Source: Capniomyces stellatus (lineage: Eukaryota; Kickxellomycota; Harpellomycetes; Harpellales; Legeriomycetaceae). Taken from it: a stretch of DNA of 64,000 nt. The stretch covers positions 1 through 64,000 of the forward strand of contig LUVW01000041.1 of NCBI GenBank assembly GCA_001661515.1. Reading direction: 5' to 3'. A model generated the notes under the pieces. It made no database searches, was not told the DNA's origin, and was given only the letters and a program-made list of their open reading frames with translations. Of this stretch, positions 11,922 to 23,388 are shown one piece after another (position 1 is the stretch's first letter; each line of letters begins with the position of its first letter). The position numbers and the translations under genes were made by a program.

Positions 11922-13286
11922 TTAAACTGGGCCGCTTTTCAACCTTGGGATATTTTTTCTAGAGTAAATCCTTATCCAAACAGCAACAGCGCTTGTTGTC
12001 AAGTAAAACACACCACACATGACTATAATCGCAGAGTACGAAGTTCTATTCCCAACAGTATCAAACACATACCCTGTCAACGGACCACTTATAAGCAGAG
12101 CAGTACCAAACACCAAGTACAAAACACCATTTGCTTGCGACACATGCTCATCGCTATACTGTGCACCGATCAATACGGGGGTAAGGGAGAATCCTATGGT
12201 CGAAAACAATCCCATCAGCACATAAAACACAATACTTACAACAATGGATTTGCTGTTATACCACATCGCAAGCATCAACACACCCGTTGTAAATTTACAA
12301 ATTATCAGTATGTTCACAGGCCCGTACTTGTCAGACATAAACCCTACTGTAATTCTGCTTACAAGGTTTGTTGCGCTCAATATCATTACTGTATTATACG
12401 CTACAGATTGGTCTGCTCCCATATCAACTAGACTTGATGGAAAGTATTGGAAAGGAATCAGATCTCCCATTTCAAAGAACAACGCAAACAGCAAAATAAG
12501 CAGCAAGTACGGGTCCTTCAGCAGCTTCAAGTCTATGGGCCTTTTAAGCGGCTTAAAATCATTTCGTGGCTTTATTATAAATACACCTGCCCCCGTTATA
12601 ACCATATTTACACACGCCAAGATTCGAAACGCCCACTGAAACCCGATGGTACTAAGTGTTGATGAAACTATAGGTATCAACACAAGTCCGCCTATACAGC
12701 CGCCTGACGATATAACACTCAATGCCACCGCTCGTTTCTTGTCAAACCACACCGATGTCAACGTCAACGAACAATTAATTATAATCGCGGCTCCAAGACC
12801 AAAAGCCACACCTTGCGTCAAAACCAGCTGCCAAATCTTTGTAGAAAATGACGCCAGCAATAACCCTGTCGTTCCCAGCACAGACCCTATTATCATGGTT
12901 TGTTTAATACCTATGTACGCCATCATTGGCCCCGCTAAAAGCCCACAAAGCATTGTAAACGATGTAGACACTGTGCTGATCCACGATACACTCGCCGCAG
13001 GCTCCTTGATAAACATAACCTTCAAGTAGTGGGATTGGAATACTCCAAACGTCATAAAACACCCGAACGATATAAAGAAGTTTGCTAGCCCAGCCGCCAA
13101 AACTACCCACGCATAGCCTCTATCTGGGTGCGAGTATGTCAACGCCTCATGTTTATCCATTAGCCCAAGCCCTATCAACTCCTGGCTCAGCTCGACTTTT
13201 TCTTGATAGTCACACACCCCTGGACTCTCCTGGATAGTTGAAGTTTCTGTATCCATTACATATTTGCTATTTTTATCCTTCAACAT
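11922..13286 (-). CDS. Monocarboxylate-transporter-like MFS porter, array copy 1
   Basis: This intronless gene encodes 454 residues. The ATG is at 13286, and an alternative in-frame ATG lies 10 codons in. A 60-residue polar N-terminus precedes twelve predicted membrane helices. TM1 begins with DRGYAWVVLAAG, matching the SLC16/MCT signature (acidic residue, Gly, aromatic, then W at the start of helix 1), followed by FGVFQSHYLKVMF. The central loop (KPRNDFKPLKRPIDLKLLKDPY) separates the two six-helix halves, and the protein ends with YSRKNIPRLKSGPV. Family members move monocarboxylates or related organic acids, steroids or riboflavin across the plasma membrane by proton symport or facilitated diffusion. 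The substrate here is unknown. It is most similar by eye to copies 2 and 3 of the array; all four share the strand and the C-terminal RxxxRLKxGxx motif. Confidence 0.92.
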   Translation of the reverse strand: MLKDKNSKYVMDTETSTIQESPGVCDYQEKVELSQELIGLGLMDKHEALTYSHPDRGYAWVVLAAGLANFFISFGCFMTFGVFQSHYLKVMFIKEPAASVSWISTVSTSFTMLCGLLAGPMMAYIGIKQTMIIGSVLGTTGLLLASFSTKIWQLVLTQGVAFGLGAAIIINCSLTLTSVWFDKKRAVALSVISSGGCIGGLVLIPIVSSTLSTIGFQWAFRILACVNMVITGAGVFIIKPRNDFKPLKRPIDLKLLKDPYLLLILLFALFFEMGDLIPFQYFPSSLVDMGADQSVAYNTVMILSATNLVSRITVGFMSDKYGPVNILIICKFTTGVLMLAMWYNSKSIVVSIVFYVLMGLFSTIGFSLTPVLIGAQYSDEHVSQANGVLYLVFGTALLISGPLTGYVFDTVGNRTSYSAIIVMCGVFYLTTSAVAVWIRIYSRKNIPRLKSGPV

Positions 13287-13543
13287 GCTCTCAACTGCTT
13301 TTCCTTTATAATTTTTCTAGCTTCTTGTTTTTGTTTGTCTCTCTTTATATCTGCTTTTTGTATTGTTTTTGGAGTTAAATGATAAAGAAACAGATATACG
13401 TTGCTCTTTGAGGCGTAAAGTGTTTAAACCTTGGACAAAGCGGGCCTTTATTCCTTTTTTTTACTTTCAACCACCCTCTTCATCCCTTTTTTTTCCCTTC
13501 TTGTATCTATACTCTGCTTTCGTTTATAATTTTTCTTAAAAAA

Positions 13544-13639
13544 ATTAAAAAAAAAAAAATTGAAAACTTTTGAAAAAAAATCAAAAAAAAAAAAAAAAAA
13601 AAANNNNNAAAAAAAAAAACAAAAAAAAAAAAAAAAAAA
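13544..13639. repeat. Poly-A tract containing a 5-N assembly gap
   Basis: Long A homopolymers flank five N at 13604-13608. A gap flanked by the same homopolymer on both sides is what an assembler leaves when reads cannot be joined through a low-complexity tract. True distance across the gap is unknown, so the spacing between transporter copies 1 and 2 is approximate. Confidence 0.9.
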
Positions 13640-14459
13640 GAGTTGCATTTAGATTCCAAATTATCAGTGTAATTCTTAAATGGCATCCCCGTTTTAAAAC
13701 ATCTTCAACAAGATACAAACTTGTATACTACAGTATTCAGTAATAACATGCTTTCTCCTAGTACCACCCAATATTACTAGTTCGATTACTCCTCTTAAAT
13801 CTGTTACATCTTACAAGTACGCAAATTATTCTCTTTATTAGTTCAGGCCTCTAAGTTTATTTCATTTCATATTTTAATTTGTCACTCCTATTTATTTTAT
13901 TCTTGTAACACAAAAATCTCATTCATTAAAAAAAAAAAAATTCCATTCATTAACTAGAAACAAGTATATCATCTTCACTCAATTTATTTATTTACCTGCG
14001 TACTTATTCAGCGTTGTAGTTTGAACGATTAGATTGCTTTTCACGAGTTAAGTAACTAGTTCCCATTTTTGTACTATCGATCTGCTTTGTCTACAAACTT
14101 TGGTTTGTACTTTTTTGGACAACTTGCCTGCTCACCAAATGGTCAACTTGGAAACTTCATCGAGCGACTTAATCTACAGCCAATGCTCAAACGATAAAAT
14201 ATAGCGCATGGCTTTTGTACTTCCCCTAAAAATACCTTTTTTTAAATGCGAAATTTAAATATTTTCTTTCAATCTGCTAAATGACTAACTAATTATCCAA
14301 AACCTTAATTAGTCCGTTTAGATGCAACTCGTTTTAGCTAAATTATACTAAATTTAGATTGATTTACTATGCTGAAAACATTTGTAATTTTTTTTAAATT
14401 TTTTTTTTTACAAAAACTCGAATAACTCATGTTTTTAGTTGCTTTAACTATTTTTTCTT

Positions 14460-14595
14460 TAAAGAAACATAAAATAAAATATCAATAAATAATAAAATCA
14501 ACAAGTAATAAAATAAAACATCAACAAGTAATAAAGTAAAAAATCAACAAGTAATAAAATCAAAAAGTGATAAAATAAAAATAAAATAAATTAGC
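14460..14595. repeat. A/T-rich degenerate minisatellite
   Basis: Units close to AATAAAATCAACAAGT repeat about six times with small changes. No open frame is associated with it, and it lies in the spacer upstream of transporter copy 1. Confidence 0.6.
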
Positions 14596-15914
14596 TAAAA
14601 CAGATCCGCTTTACACACTGATTAATTTTCATATTAGTAAATTTCAATAATAACAAAAAGCACATCCGCTATAATTCAAATTTAAAAAAAGATTCAAGCT
14701 GACAATTAGTTTGCACTGTTTGTAAAAAGATTGGACTTTAGATTTCTCGCCTATACTTTATAGGACCACTCTGTAAAAATTCCCACATGCCAACGCCAAT
14801 GTCAGCTCCAACATCGATGCGACAATACTATCAGTACAACCAATTTGACCAAATACACTTGACGATATTTAAAAGCAATATGGGATATCAGCCCTTTTAC
14901 TGCCTACGACATGCTCTTGTAATTGTGGTTGATAGACAATTTGTTTCTGGTCGATGCTGAAGTACCCGATTATGCGAGGATTCAGCCTGTTTATCTGTTA
15001 AATTGCTTTATTTTGCTGATGTTTGTTTACTCTGTTGTTTCAGCATTTACCTGCACATCAATTAATCTTTTGGTTCTTTACTTAAAACCATGCGCGTGAT
15101 AGAATATTGAAAAGTTGGCTTTAAACCCCGTCGAAAAAGGAGGTATGTCACTTGTCTTGTAGAAACCATTGCAAAGTTGGCATCCATGATCACCAGCGCC
15201 TATTCGATTTACAAGGATACCAAGTTGGAATATAGCCTGCTATAGCGTTACAGTTAACCACACTTCAACATACACGCTTTTTTTTGAACGTTGGAAATTT
15301 TTTACATCTCATTGTACACCATTTGTTAAGAACAAGAACCCTCTTTATTGCTGAATGCCTTTGTACACAATATATGATCCGAGAACCAAGTTGAAGCGTG
15401 TTGAAAATTTAATAGTAACAGAATGATGTCATTTTCAGATGACGTGGTCCTGAGAACACTTCTATTTACTTTTATATCCACACTGAACATTTCTTTCATT
15501 TTAAAAAAATAATAACAAAAAAAGATCACTATTTTAGCCCTCGTATTTGCTCATCTGCTTATGTTTTTAAACTATTTAGCGCATATGTTTTGCTGCATGT
15601 AAGCTAGAAACAGTAATGTATGGGAACACCTGTACTGTGTTACTGAAAACTGAGTTGCCTTGAAAACATAATTACTCAATGGGAAGCTTAGTAATCAAAC
15701 TCTTATCTAGATGGTCGGTTTAAATAGTAAAAAAAATTGACAATTTGGTTTGATAGTTTATTGAATAAAAGGCAATACAAAGCCAAGTTTATTTACATAA
15801 AATCTATAAAGTTAGACGCACTAAAAAAATAATAGTACATTCCATGCATTACTAAAATAGTGTCCACAGTTTTGAGCTGGAAAGGATAAAACAGTAAAAG
15901 TTATTCGTAAATAT

Positions 15915-17237
15915 CTAAATCGGCCCTGTCTTCAATCTAGGAATGTATTTCCTCGAGTATGCTCTAATTCCAATAGCCGTGACTCCGGAAAGCAAAAACA
16001 TTACACCGCTAATGATAATGATGCTCGAATACGATGTTCGGTTACCAACCTTGTCAAAAACCATTCCAATCAATGGCCCCCCAATCAATAACGCAAATCC
16101 AAATGTTAGGTACAGTAATCCATTTGCCTGAGACACTTGCTCCTTGCTGTACTGCGCTCCCAACAAAATCGGCCCAAAACTAAATCCAGTTGTAGAAATC
16201 AAACCTGCAACAATATAAAATACCACGCTAACTGTAAAGCTTTTGCTGAAATACCACAAAGTTAGCACCGCCACTCCACTGACTGTATTGGTGAATATCA
16301 AAATGTTTGTGGGACCAAGCTTATCTGTTATCACACCGTAAATCATCCTGCTTATGAATATACAAGCGCAGAATACCATGATTAGGTTGTAGGCTGTTGA
16401 TGAGTCCTTGCCAAAATCAAGTATACTAGATGGGAAATAAAACAACACTACAATATATCCAACCTCAGTTAAAAACCCAAACAACATTATTAAAAGCATG
16501 TATCCATCCTTTAGTAGATTTAAACCCAATACTTTGCGAAGTGGATTAAACTCATTTCTTGGTCTTAGCAAAAGTCCGCCCCCTCCTGTTATTATCAGGT
16601 TAAGAATAGCAAGTACTCGCATTGCCCATGGAAACCCAAAGTTTCTTAAAATGGTTGACACTATTGGAACCATTACAACACCGCCTAGACTGCCCCCTGA
16701 AGATAAAATGTTTAAAGCAAGCGATCTCCGGCCTTCAAACCACAGAGAAACAGATGTGAGTGAGCAGTTTATAACTAGCGCAGATCCCAATCCATAAATA
16801 ACGCCCTGTGTTAAAACCAGCTGCCATATTTCAGTACAGAACGACGCAAGAACAAGCCCCAGGCTTCCTAGCAATGTCCCTACCATTACGGTATTCCTGA
16901 TCCCAATGTATGACATTATCGGACCAGCCAAAAGCCCACAGCACAATGCAAATGATGTAGTTATCGTGCTTATCCACGATATCTTCTCTGCTGTCTCTGT
17001 CAAAAACATTTCCTTCAAGTAATAAGTTTGAAAAACCCCAAAAGAGTTAAAGCTTCCAAAAGACACAACAAACACCAGGAAACATGATGTCAGAATTACC
17101 CAGGCATACCCCACATCAGGTGGTATATGGTCTAATGTCTTCTCTTTGTTGATTTCAGTTCCCCCATTGATCTGCAGCCCGTCTGTGCTGTCTTCCAGCA
17201 TGCGTCCGTCCTCTGATCTGGTTTGGTTGATTTGCAT
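15915..17237 (-). CDS. Monocarboxylate-transporter-like MFS porter, array copy 2
   Basis: This intronless gene encodes 440 residues from an ATG at 17237. The N-terminal tail of about 38 residues is shorter than in copy 1. Helix 1 starts DVGYAWVILTSC and is followed by FGVFQTYYLKEMF. The loop between halves reads RPRNEFNPLRKVLGLNLLKDGY, and the end is YSRKYIPRLKTGPI. The helix 2-3 region (AGPIMSYIGIRNTVMVGTLLGS) is the MFS loop 2-3 site, in the reduced form seen in this family. The role is as for copy 1: an organic-acid type porter at the plasma membrane with unknown substrate. Hydrophobic segments are complete and there are no internal stops, so the copy looks functional. Confidence 0.92.
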   Translation of the reverse strand: MQINQTRSEDGRMLEDSTDGLQINGGTEINKEKTLDHIPPDVGYAWVILTSCFLVFVVSFGSFNSFGVFQTYYLKEMFLTETAEKISWISTITTSFALCCGLLAGPIMSYIGIRNTVMVGTLLGSLGLVLASFCTEIWQLVLTQGVIYGLGSALVINCSLTSVSLWFEGRRSLALNILSSGGSLGGVVMVPIVSTILRNFGFPWAMRVLAILNLIITGGGGLLLRPRNEFNPLRKVLGLNLLKDGYMLLIMLFGFLTEVGYIVVLFYFPSSILDFGKDSSTAYNLIMVFCACIFISRMIYGVITDKLGPTNILIFTNTVSGVAVLTLWYFSKSFTVSVVFYIVAGLISTTGFSFGPILLGAQYSKEQVSQANGLLYLTFGFALLIGGPLIGMVFDKVGNRTSYSSIIIISGVMFLLSGVTAIGIRAYSRKYIPRLKTGPI

Positions 17238-19500
17238 TATTATCTGTATTTCTTTCTCCTTGCTACTTGTGTTTTGTAGCTTCTATCTTATTGCTCCTGT
17301 TTTTATTCTTTTTGCCTTTATTGCCTTTGCCGTTGTATTCCTGCAATAGCTTTACATGTATTAACTGAAAGTCTCGAGTATATTACAGTTATTTGTTTAC
17401 TGTATTTTCTGTTCGTTTTTCGTGTTTTTCATTTGATTCCTGGTATCAAGTAAAATATTCACGCTGTGTTTTAGAACCTGGTCGGGGTGAAGAAAAAGTA
17501 ATATATTTCAGAAAATATCGCCAGCAAAAGAAAAATCAAATGTAAAGCGTAACAGTTGACTTGAAAATAGTTTTGTTGCTGTAAAGACGCACATGACCTT
17601 ATTTATACTTTTTTTTGCATATTTTCAAGTGGTATCTCAGTATAAACCCTAGTTAATGGAGCTCTCCATAATCAAATGTTCATTTAATTAATCCCAAATA
17701 AAATAAAATCACATTTAGTATTAGGTTGCTCTTGAAAAAAAAAGAGAAAAGAAGAGAAAAAAGATCGCAGATGAGAACCACCAAAGCAAAAAATAGTTTT
17801 TACGTAATTGCGTCGATTTGATAGCCTTCTTACCTTTTTTTTTTACTTTTTCTATCCCCTTTAGGCGAACACCAAACTAAACTCATACTTCATTCGCTGG
17901 TTGTCTCGAATACAGTCATAATGCATTTTATAAAAAGTAATTATCTGGCTATGGCATACAATTTGGCAGCTGCTCTACATCCAACTCCAAATAAAAGCTG
18001 GCACCACTTGTCTCTTGAGCAAACATATAAAACCAAATATGACAATTTATTTGCTTTGGAAATTATTCAACTAGCCTACGCCTAAACTAAACAGTGAAAA
18101 TTCGCCGAACTACTTAGTGATCCCGCCTCTTTGCTTGATGAAATAGATGAGCATTCTTTCAAAAACACCTGCCCAACTACAATATTTTCGTTGTTTGGCC
18201 AAATCTATTGAGTAAGTTTGTTTCTACCAGTAGCATGGCTTACTTGCGTTGGTTTCGTCTTTTAATAGCTGGCTTGTTTTCATTTAGCCGTTTGCTAGTC
18301 TCATTTAAATCAACATGGCTTTGTGTTTTTCTTAATTGGATTATTTGCCAAAACAGCATATCCTTAATTAAGGTCGTTTCTTTAGAAGTTGGTAAAGGTC
18401 AAATGTGCTTGAAGAATGTCCCTCATTCGTTTGATACTTGAATATCGCTACCCTTGTGTGTTAGGCTTATCTCAGGGGTATCGTTTAAACAGAAGGCATA
18501 CACATCACATCCTACTGAAGAAAGTTGTATCTAAAGCTCAGTATAGTATGAGAAAGTGTACTCTGGAGATCCATCAAGGCTTTTGATAATATTATAAATG
18601 AAATGTATTAGAAGCTATCAACATTTTTAAATATACCATTATAGACCCGTTCGTATAAATATAAAAGTATCATCAAAAAGGTCAAATAGTGCTAATTGTT
18701 TGAACTGAATCATCAGGACAACTGGTGAACCAGCGTAAATGATAACCAAGCAGTATTGTTCTTTTGTATCGGATTTCAAGCAGGAAACTTTGTGTTTTTC
18801 TGAACAAGTGTATACTACATCTCTTATAAGAAGCTCGGCGTTTATATTTAGAGAATCTGCCGATGATTTATAACACAGAAATATAACCCTGTTTGAAAGA
18901 TTGGGCGAAGCTTGATTTAAAATATAAAAAAAAATGATTAAATTCTAAAATAGTTGGGAGTAGGTACAGTGAATGTAAATAGTACTGTAATTCGCGTGCC
19001 CGTATCCAGTAAAATTGAAACTATTCGCTCAAGTTGCTTGGGTTGCTCAGGTTGCTTAAGCTGGCCAACACTGCAAAAAAAAAAAAAAAACTCTAAAACA
19101 CATATCTCTAAAGTGCTGTAACCTTAATATCCAAAATGTGAAGCGTAAAACCATCAGTCAAGAGTAGATTTGGTGGGGTTGATATTTTATAATCAAGCAT
19201 ATTATTTTGGATTATAGGTCTATTTGTATTAAACTAACGTGCACCGATTTTATTCCATTGGGGGGGGGGGGTCATGCCACACTAGCTGCATCAAAATTTA
19301 CACGTTATACACAAGTAAGATATGTGTATATACATATTTGATTAAACCAAAGCACCGAAATGGGCCATATCCCAAAATCAAGCCAGTTGAGTTTACATGA
19401 TTATTGTGTAAAATAAAAGATTGAAAAAAAGTAAACAATGATATCAATAAAAAAAAGAATAGTACATTTCAATAATAATTTTTTTAAAAGAATAGTGCAC
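17238..19500. other. Intergenic region between transporter copies 2 and 3
   Basis: About 2.26 kb with no recognisable gene. An open frame at 18208-18441 (+) has no domain. A poly-A run lies near 19075-19090 and a run of 12 G at 19260-19271. The promoter of copy 2 should lie at the low-coordinate end. No RNA genes are seen. Confidence 0.5.
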
Positions 19501-20850
19501 TCAAATTGGCCCAAATTTTAACCTTGAGATATACTTTCTAGAGTAAATTCTCAAACCGACTCCTACCAACCCACATAGTAGATATGCCACGCCACATAAA
19601 GCTATTATAGCCGAGTACGACGTTCGATGTCCAACCTTATCAAAAATAAATCCTACAAGCGGTCCGCAGATAAGCAAAGCGATTCCAAAAGTCAAATATA
19701 GCAACCCATTAGCCTGCGATATCTGCTCACTCTTATAATGCGCACCCAGTAAAACCGGGCATATTCCAAACCCCGAGTTATAAACAAAACCAACCAAAAT
19801 ATAGAATACCAGAACTGTGGTGTAGTTGCTGCTGGTATACCACATAGATAGCACAAGTACTCCTGAGGATAGTCCAGAAAAAATCAAAATGTTTGTTGGA
19901 CCAACTTTATTTGATACCAATCCGATAATAATTCTGCTTACCAACACAATGCCGTTTAGAATCATAATTGAATTATATGCTGTGGACTCGCTTTGCCCTA
20001 GATCTATGATATTGGCCGGAAGGTATAACATCGGAACGCCATAGCCAACTTCCATCATAAACACGTATAACAAGATCAGCAACAGGTATGGATCCTTTAA
20101 AAGGCCTATATCGATTACTTTTCTAAGCGGCTTAAACTCATTCCGTGGCTTGAGCATAAACCCTCCGATTCCTGTTATTATCAGGTTGGAAATAGCCAGG
20201 ATTCTGAATGACCAAGAAAACCCTATGGTTCTTATCGACGCTGAAACTATGGGGATTAGTATTAGACCGCCAATACTTCCACCAGATGATAGTATACTTA
20301 ACGCAAACGGCCTTCGTTTTTCAAACCACAAAGAAACAGCCGTGATTGAGCTGTTTATCACGATAGAGGAGCCGAATCCAAACAAAACACCTTGGGTCAA
20401 AACTAGCTGCCACACCTTTGTACTAAACGAAGCAAGTAGTAGCCCAGTACTACTCAAAACTGTGCCTAATAACACTGTGTATTTCATTCCAATATACGAC
20501 ATTATAGGCCCTCCTAGGATCCCACAAACTAGTGTAAATGACGAGGATATTGTACTTATCCACGAAATAGTTGCTGCCGGTTCGTTTAAAAACATGGTCT
20601 TCAAGTAGTAGGACTGGAATATCCCAAAAGACATAAAACTTCCAAACGAAATAAAAAAGTTTAATAAAGCAGATATCAGGACCACCCATGCATACCCAGT
20701 GTCTGGCAAAATCTGGTCTGTACTTTTTAAACTCTGGGCAAAACTGTTGTCGTTTACTGGTTCATTCTTTGTGTCGCTGTTGAGGCTAGCTAAACTCTGT
20801 GATTTACTCCCATTTTCAGCAACTTTTTCTTCTCTATCCTTAGTACCCAT
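19501..20850 (-). CDS. Monocarboxylate-transporter-like MFS porter, array copy 3
   Basis: This intronless gene encodes 449 residues from an ATG at 20850. A charged N-terminal tail of about 50 residues precedes helix 1 (DTGYAWVVLISALLNFF) and FGIFQSYYLKTMF. The middle loop is KPRNEFKPLRKVIDIGLLKDPY, and the C-terminus is YSRKYISRLKFGPI. Twelve hydrophobic segments are present. The protein is closest by eye to copy 1 in helix 1 and the central loop. Family knowledge suggests proton-coupled or facilitated transport of a small carboxylate or related compound; the substrate is not deducible. No frameshift is seen. Confidence 0.92.
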   Translation of the reverse strand: MGTKDREEKVAENGSKSQSLASLNSDTKNEPVNDNSFAQSLKSTDQILPDTGYAWVVLISALLNFFISFGSFMSFGIFQSYYLKTMFLNEPAATISWISTISSSFTLVCGILGGPIMSYIGMKYTVLLGTVLSSTGLLLASFSTKVWQLVLTQGVLFGFGSSIVINSSITAVSLWFEKRRPFALSILSSGGSIGGLILIPIVSASIRTIGFSWSFRILAISNLIITGIGGFMLKPRNEFKPLRKVIDIGLLKDPYLLLILLYVFMMEVGYGVPMLYLPANIIDLGQSESTAYNSIMILNGIVLVSRIIIGLVSNKVGPTNILIFSGLSSGVLVLSMWYTSSNYTTVLVFYILVGFVYNSGFGICPVLLGAHYKSEQISQANGLLYLTFGIALLICGPLVGFIFDKVGHRTSYSAIIALCGVAYLLCGLVGVGLRIYSRKYISRLKFGPI

Positions 20851-22035
20851 GTCCCTTTATCTTTCGGTACCACTTTGTTTCTCTTTTTTTTATGTTGAAT
20901 TTCCTCTTTCTGTTTTTCGTTTATTATATATGTATGTGTGTATGTATGTAAATGAGTTCTCGTTGGGATTTATCTTCTTCTTCTGTTTTTGGTAGGAGAG
21001 GTAGTTGGTGAATGAGAACAGCCTTATTTGTATGGCGTGTTGAATTCCCTCGCTTGTGTAGTTTGTGTGGTGTAGAAAATTAACCAAGAGTCTGCTATGA
21101 AACCAATGTACAAAAAAAGGCTTTAAGTCCGTTTCTTATTATTGGAGTATAACTTGCTTTTTTATTATTGAAGTTCAAGTCGGTATTTAGTGGAAAGCTC
21201 AGACCAATTTTTTTGAATTCATAGTTTGCTTTTGGATTATCTTGTAATATTCCAGAGTTATTTGTTTCTTTCGCTCCTAAACGATTGCTTTTCCAATGTG
21301 AAATATGTTACAAAATCACAAAATCGATTTATTTTTTTCATTGCAAGGAAAATCAGCTTTTGTTATTGCTAGAAAATTGAAAGTCGGCTTTTTAGCAACA
21401 AAAACGTCTCCATCTCCTCAAAATAATAACGAAGAAAAACTTCTCAATTTTCTCAAATTCAATTGACAGGTTAAATCAACAGCAATAACAATGTAATTGG
21501 GTGAACACTCTGATCATTGGTGCACGACCATCTTCCTGTCTCTTATTACACTGTTAATATTTCAAACATCATACCCAAAGTCTTCTTCAGGTATTATCAA
21601 CAAGTAAGTAAATGAAAAGAAAGATAAAAATCAGTTGCTAGCATTAACAGCAATCAACATACATAGTCTTGCTTAGATGGTGCGTGTTCATTTGTTATTA
21701 TTATAAATAAGTAAGACGCAAATATAAAGTGTAGTTGTAGCAAATACAAAAAGCAGCCAATGACATGATATAGCTGGGAAAGAGGTTCATGACTATAGCC
21801 AACAAATAAATTTACTCAACTGTTGCAACTAATTTTTTTTTATTGACAAGCTGCTACCAAGTTTAATTTTTTTTTTTTTTTAAAATAAATTCAAGTAAAA
21901 TGTTCCACATTACCACTTTAAACGTAATGTATTCAAATAATCACTATGTGAATGCAGAAGGTGATATGAAATAAAAGCTAAATATGCCACTGGGAACTGG
22001 GGACATACAAAATGAAATGCAGGATTTACAGTTTG
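20851..22035. other. Intergenic region between transporter copies 3 and 4
   Basis: About 1.2 kb, the shortest spacer in the array. A short TATG/TGTA microsatellite lies near 20930-20950 just upstream of copy 3, in what should be its 5' leader or promoter. Poly-T runs occur near 21835 and 21870. No gene is seen. Confidence 0.5.
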
Positions 22036-23388
22036 CTATATCCGACCATGTTTAAGTCTAGGGATACATCTCCTTGAGTAAACCCACAACACAACACCAA
22101 TTAAGGACGAAGCTATGTACATTATACCGCTTATGATAATAATAGCAGAAAATGACTTTTTGTTTCCAACTTTATCAAAAATCAAACCCAACAATGGTCC
22201 AGAAGATATCAAAGAGACGCCCAGAGCCAGGTATAACAACCCAAACGCTTGTGACACGAGCTCGCTGCTATACTGAGCACTTATTAATACAAGGCTGATG
22301 GAAAACCCAGAAGACCCGACCAGCCCAAATACTACATAAAACACCAAACTCGTAGTATAATCAGTAGTGGTGAGCCACATTGACAGTATCAGAACGCCGG
22401 TTATTAAGCTTGAAAATATCATTATATTATTTGGCCCAAAAATGTTGGAAGTGAATCCAGTAATAATTCTGCACATAAATGTACTTGCGCAAAATATCAT
22501 GATTGTGTTATAGACAATCAACCGGTCTTTCCCCAGACTTATTAGAAATCCTGGGAAATACTGTCCAGGAACACTAATACCAATTTCCATTGTAAACGCA
22601 AATAGGAGAATCAATCCCAAGTACGGACTTTTGAGCAGTCTCAAATCGATGATACTTTTGATGGGCTTGAATTCGACACGTGGCTTTAACAGTACACCGC
22701 TAACAACCATTAGAACCAGGTTAACAATCGCCAATATTCTGATGGACCAGCCAAAATCCAAGTTGGTCAATGATGCTGAGACTGTAGGGATCAACACCAG
22801 CCCGCCCAAGTTGCTTCCGGCTGATATAAAGTGTAACGCCAACGATCTGTGTTTTTTAAACCACAAGGTCACCACTGTAATTGAGCAATTCACAACAAGT
22901 GCGGACCCGATTCCAAAAATGATACCTTGTGATATAATGAGCTGCCAGACCTTGGTGCTAAATGATGCAAGAAATAGTCCTGTACTTCCCAAAACTGCTC
23001 CAATCAACACTGTCCTTCTAACCCCCATACACGACATTATAGGCCCTGCAAGTAGCCCAAAGCACATCGTAAACGAAGTTGCTATAACGTTTATCCACGC
23101 GATATTTGCCACAGGCTCTTTGGTAAATTTGTAGTTTACGTGGTGCGTATAATATATTATAAATGAAAAAAAGCATCCAAATATAAAAAGATGGTTTACT
23201 ACAGCAACAGCCAAAATAACCCACGCATAGCCGGTGTCCATAGGTGGAACTTGGGACATTTTTTTCTCCGTAATATCGATTTTGGGGCTGTCCATGTCGC
23301 TAAATGTGTTATTATTGGGTCCTTCGTCATTCCCAAAGTTTGAGTTTATGGTGAAACTTTTGCTTCTGGGAAATATATGACTCTCCAT
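22036..23388 (-). CDS. Monocarboxylate-transporter-like MFS porter, array copy 4 (divergent)
   Basis: This intronless gene encodes 450 residues from the ATG at 23388. The frame is open for 22 more codons upstream, but those begin with TTG and are unlike the paralogues. Helix 1 starts DTGYAWVILAVAVVNHL. The segment after helix 1 reads FFSFIIYYTHHVNYKFTKEP, whereas the other three copies read FG-F-F/V-QS/T-x-YLK. The final motif is YSRRCIPRLKHGRI, against RLKxGPI/V elsewhere. The middle loop KPRVEFKPIKSIIDLRLLKSPY keeps the family pattern. Membrane segments and reading frame are intact, so this is probably a working porter with altered specificity rather than a pseudogene. That last point is inference. 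Confidence 0.9.
   Translation of the reverse strand: MESHIFPRSKSFTINSNFGNDEGPNNNTFSDMDSPKIDITEKKMSQVPPMDTGYAWVILAVAVVNHLFIFGCFFSFIIYYTHHVNYKFTKEPVANIAWINVIATSFTMCFGLLAGPIMSCMGVRRTVLIGAVLGSTGLFLASFSTKVWQLIISQGIIFGIGSALVVNCSITVVTLWFKKHRSLALHFISAGSNLGGLVLIPTVSASLTNLDFGWSIRILAIVNLVLMVVSGVLLKPRVEFKPIKSIIDLRLLKSPYLGLILLFAFTMEIGISVPGQYFPGFLISLGKDRLIVYNTIMIFCASTFMCRIITGFTSNIFGPNNIMIFSSLITGVLILSMWLTTTDYTTSLVFYVVFGLVGSSGFSISLVLISAQYSSELVSQAFGLLYLALGVSLISSGPLLGLIFDKVGNKKSFSAIIIISGIMYIASSLIGVVLWVYSRRCIPRLKHGRI

Larger units (their letters stand above)
13287..15914. other. Intergenic region between transporter copies 1 and 2, with assembly gap
   Basis: About 2.6 kb, very AT-rich. It holds the N-gap in poly-A at 13604-13608 and a degenerate A/T minisatellite at 14460-14595. 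A frame near 14950-15090 (+) reads hydrophobic residues for a short way but has stops close by and no known motif. No gene or RNA is recognised. Confidence 0.5.

Noticed and set aside
13448..13648. Phe-rich open frame spanning the N-gap
   Set aside because: It is produced by poly-A/poly-T sequence and crosses undefined bases.
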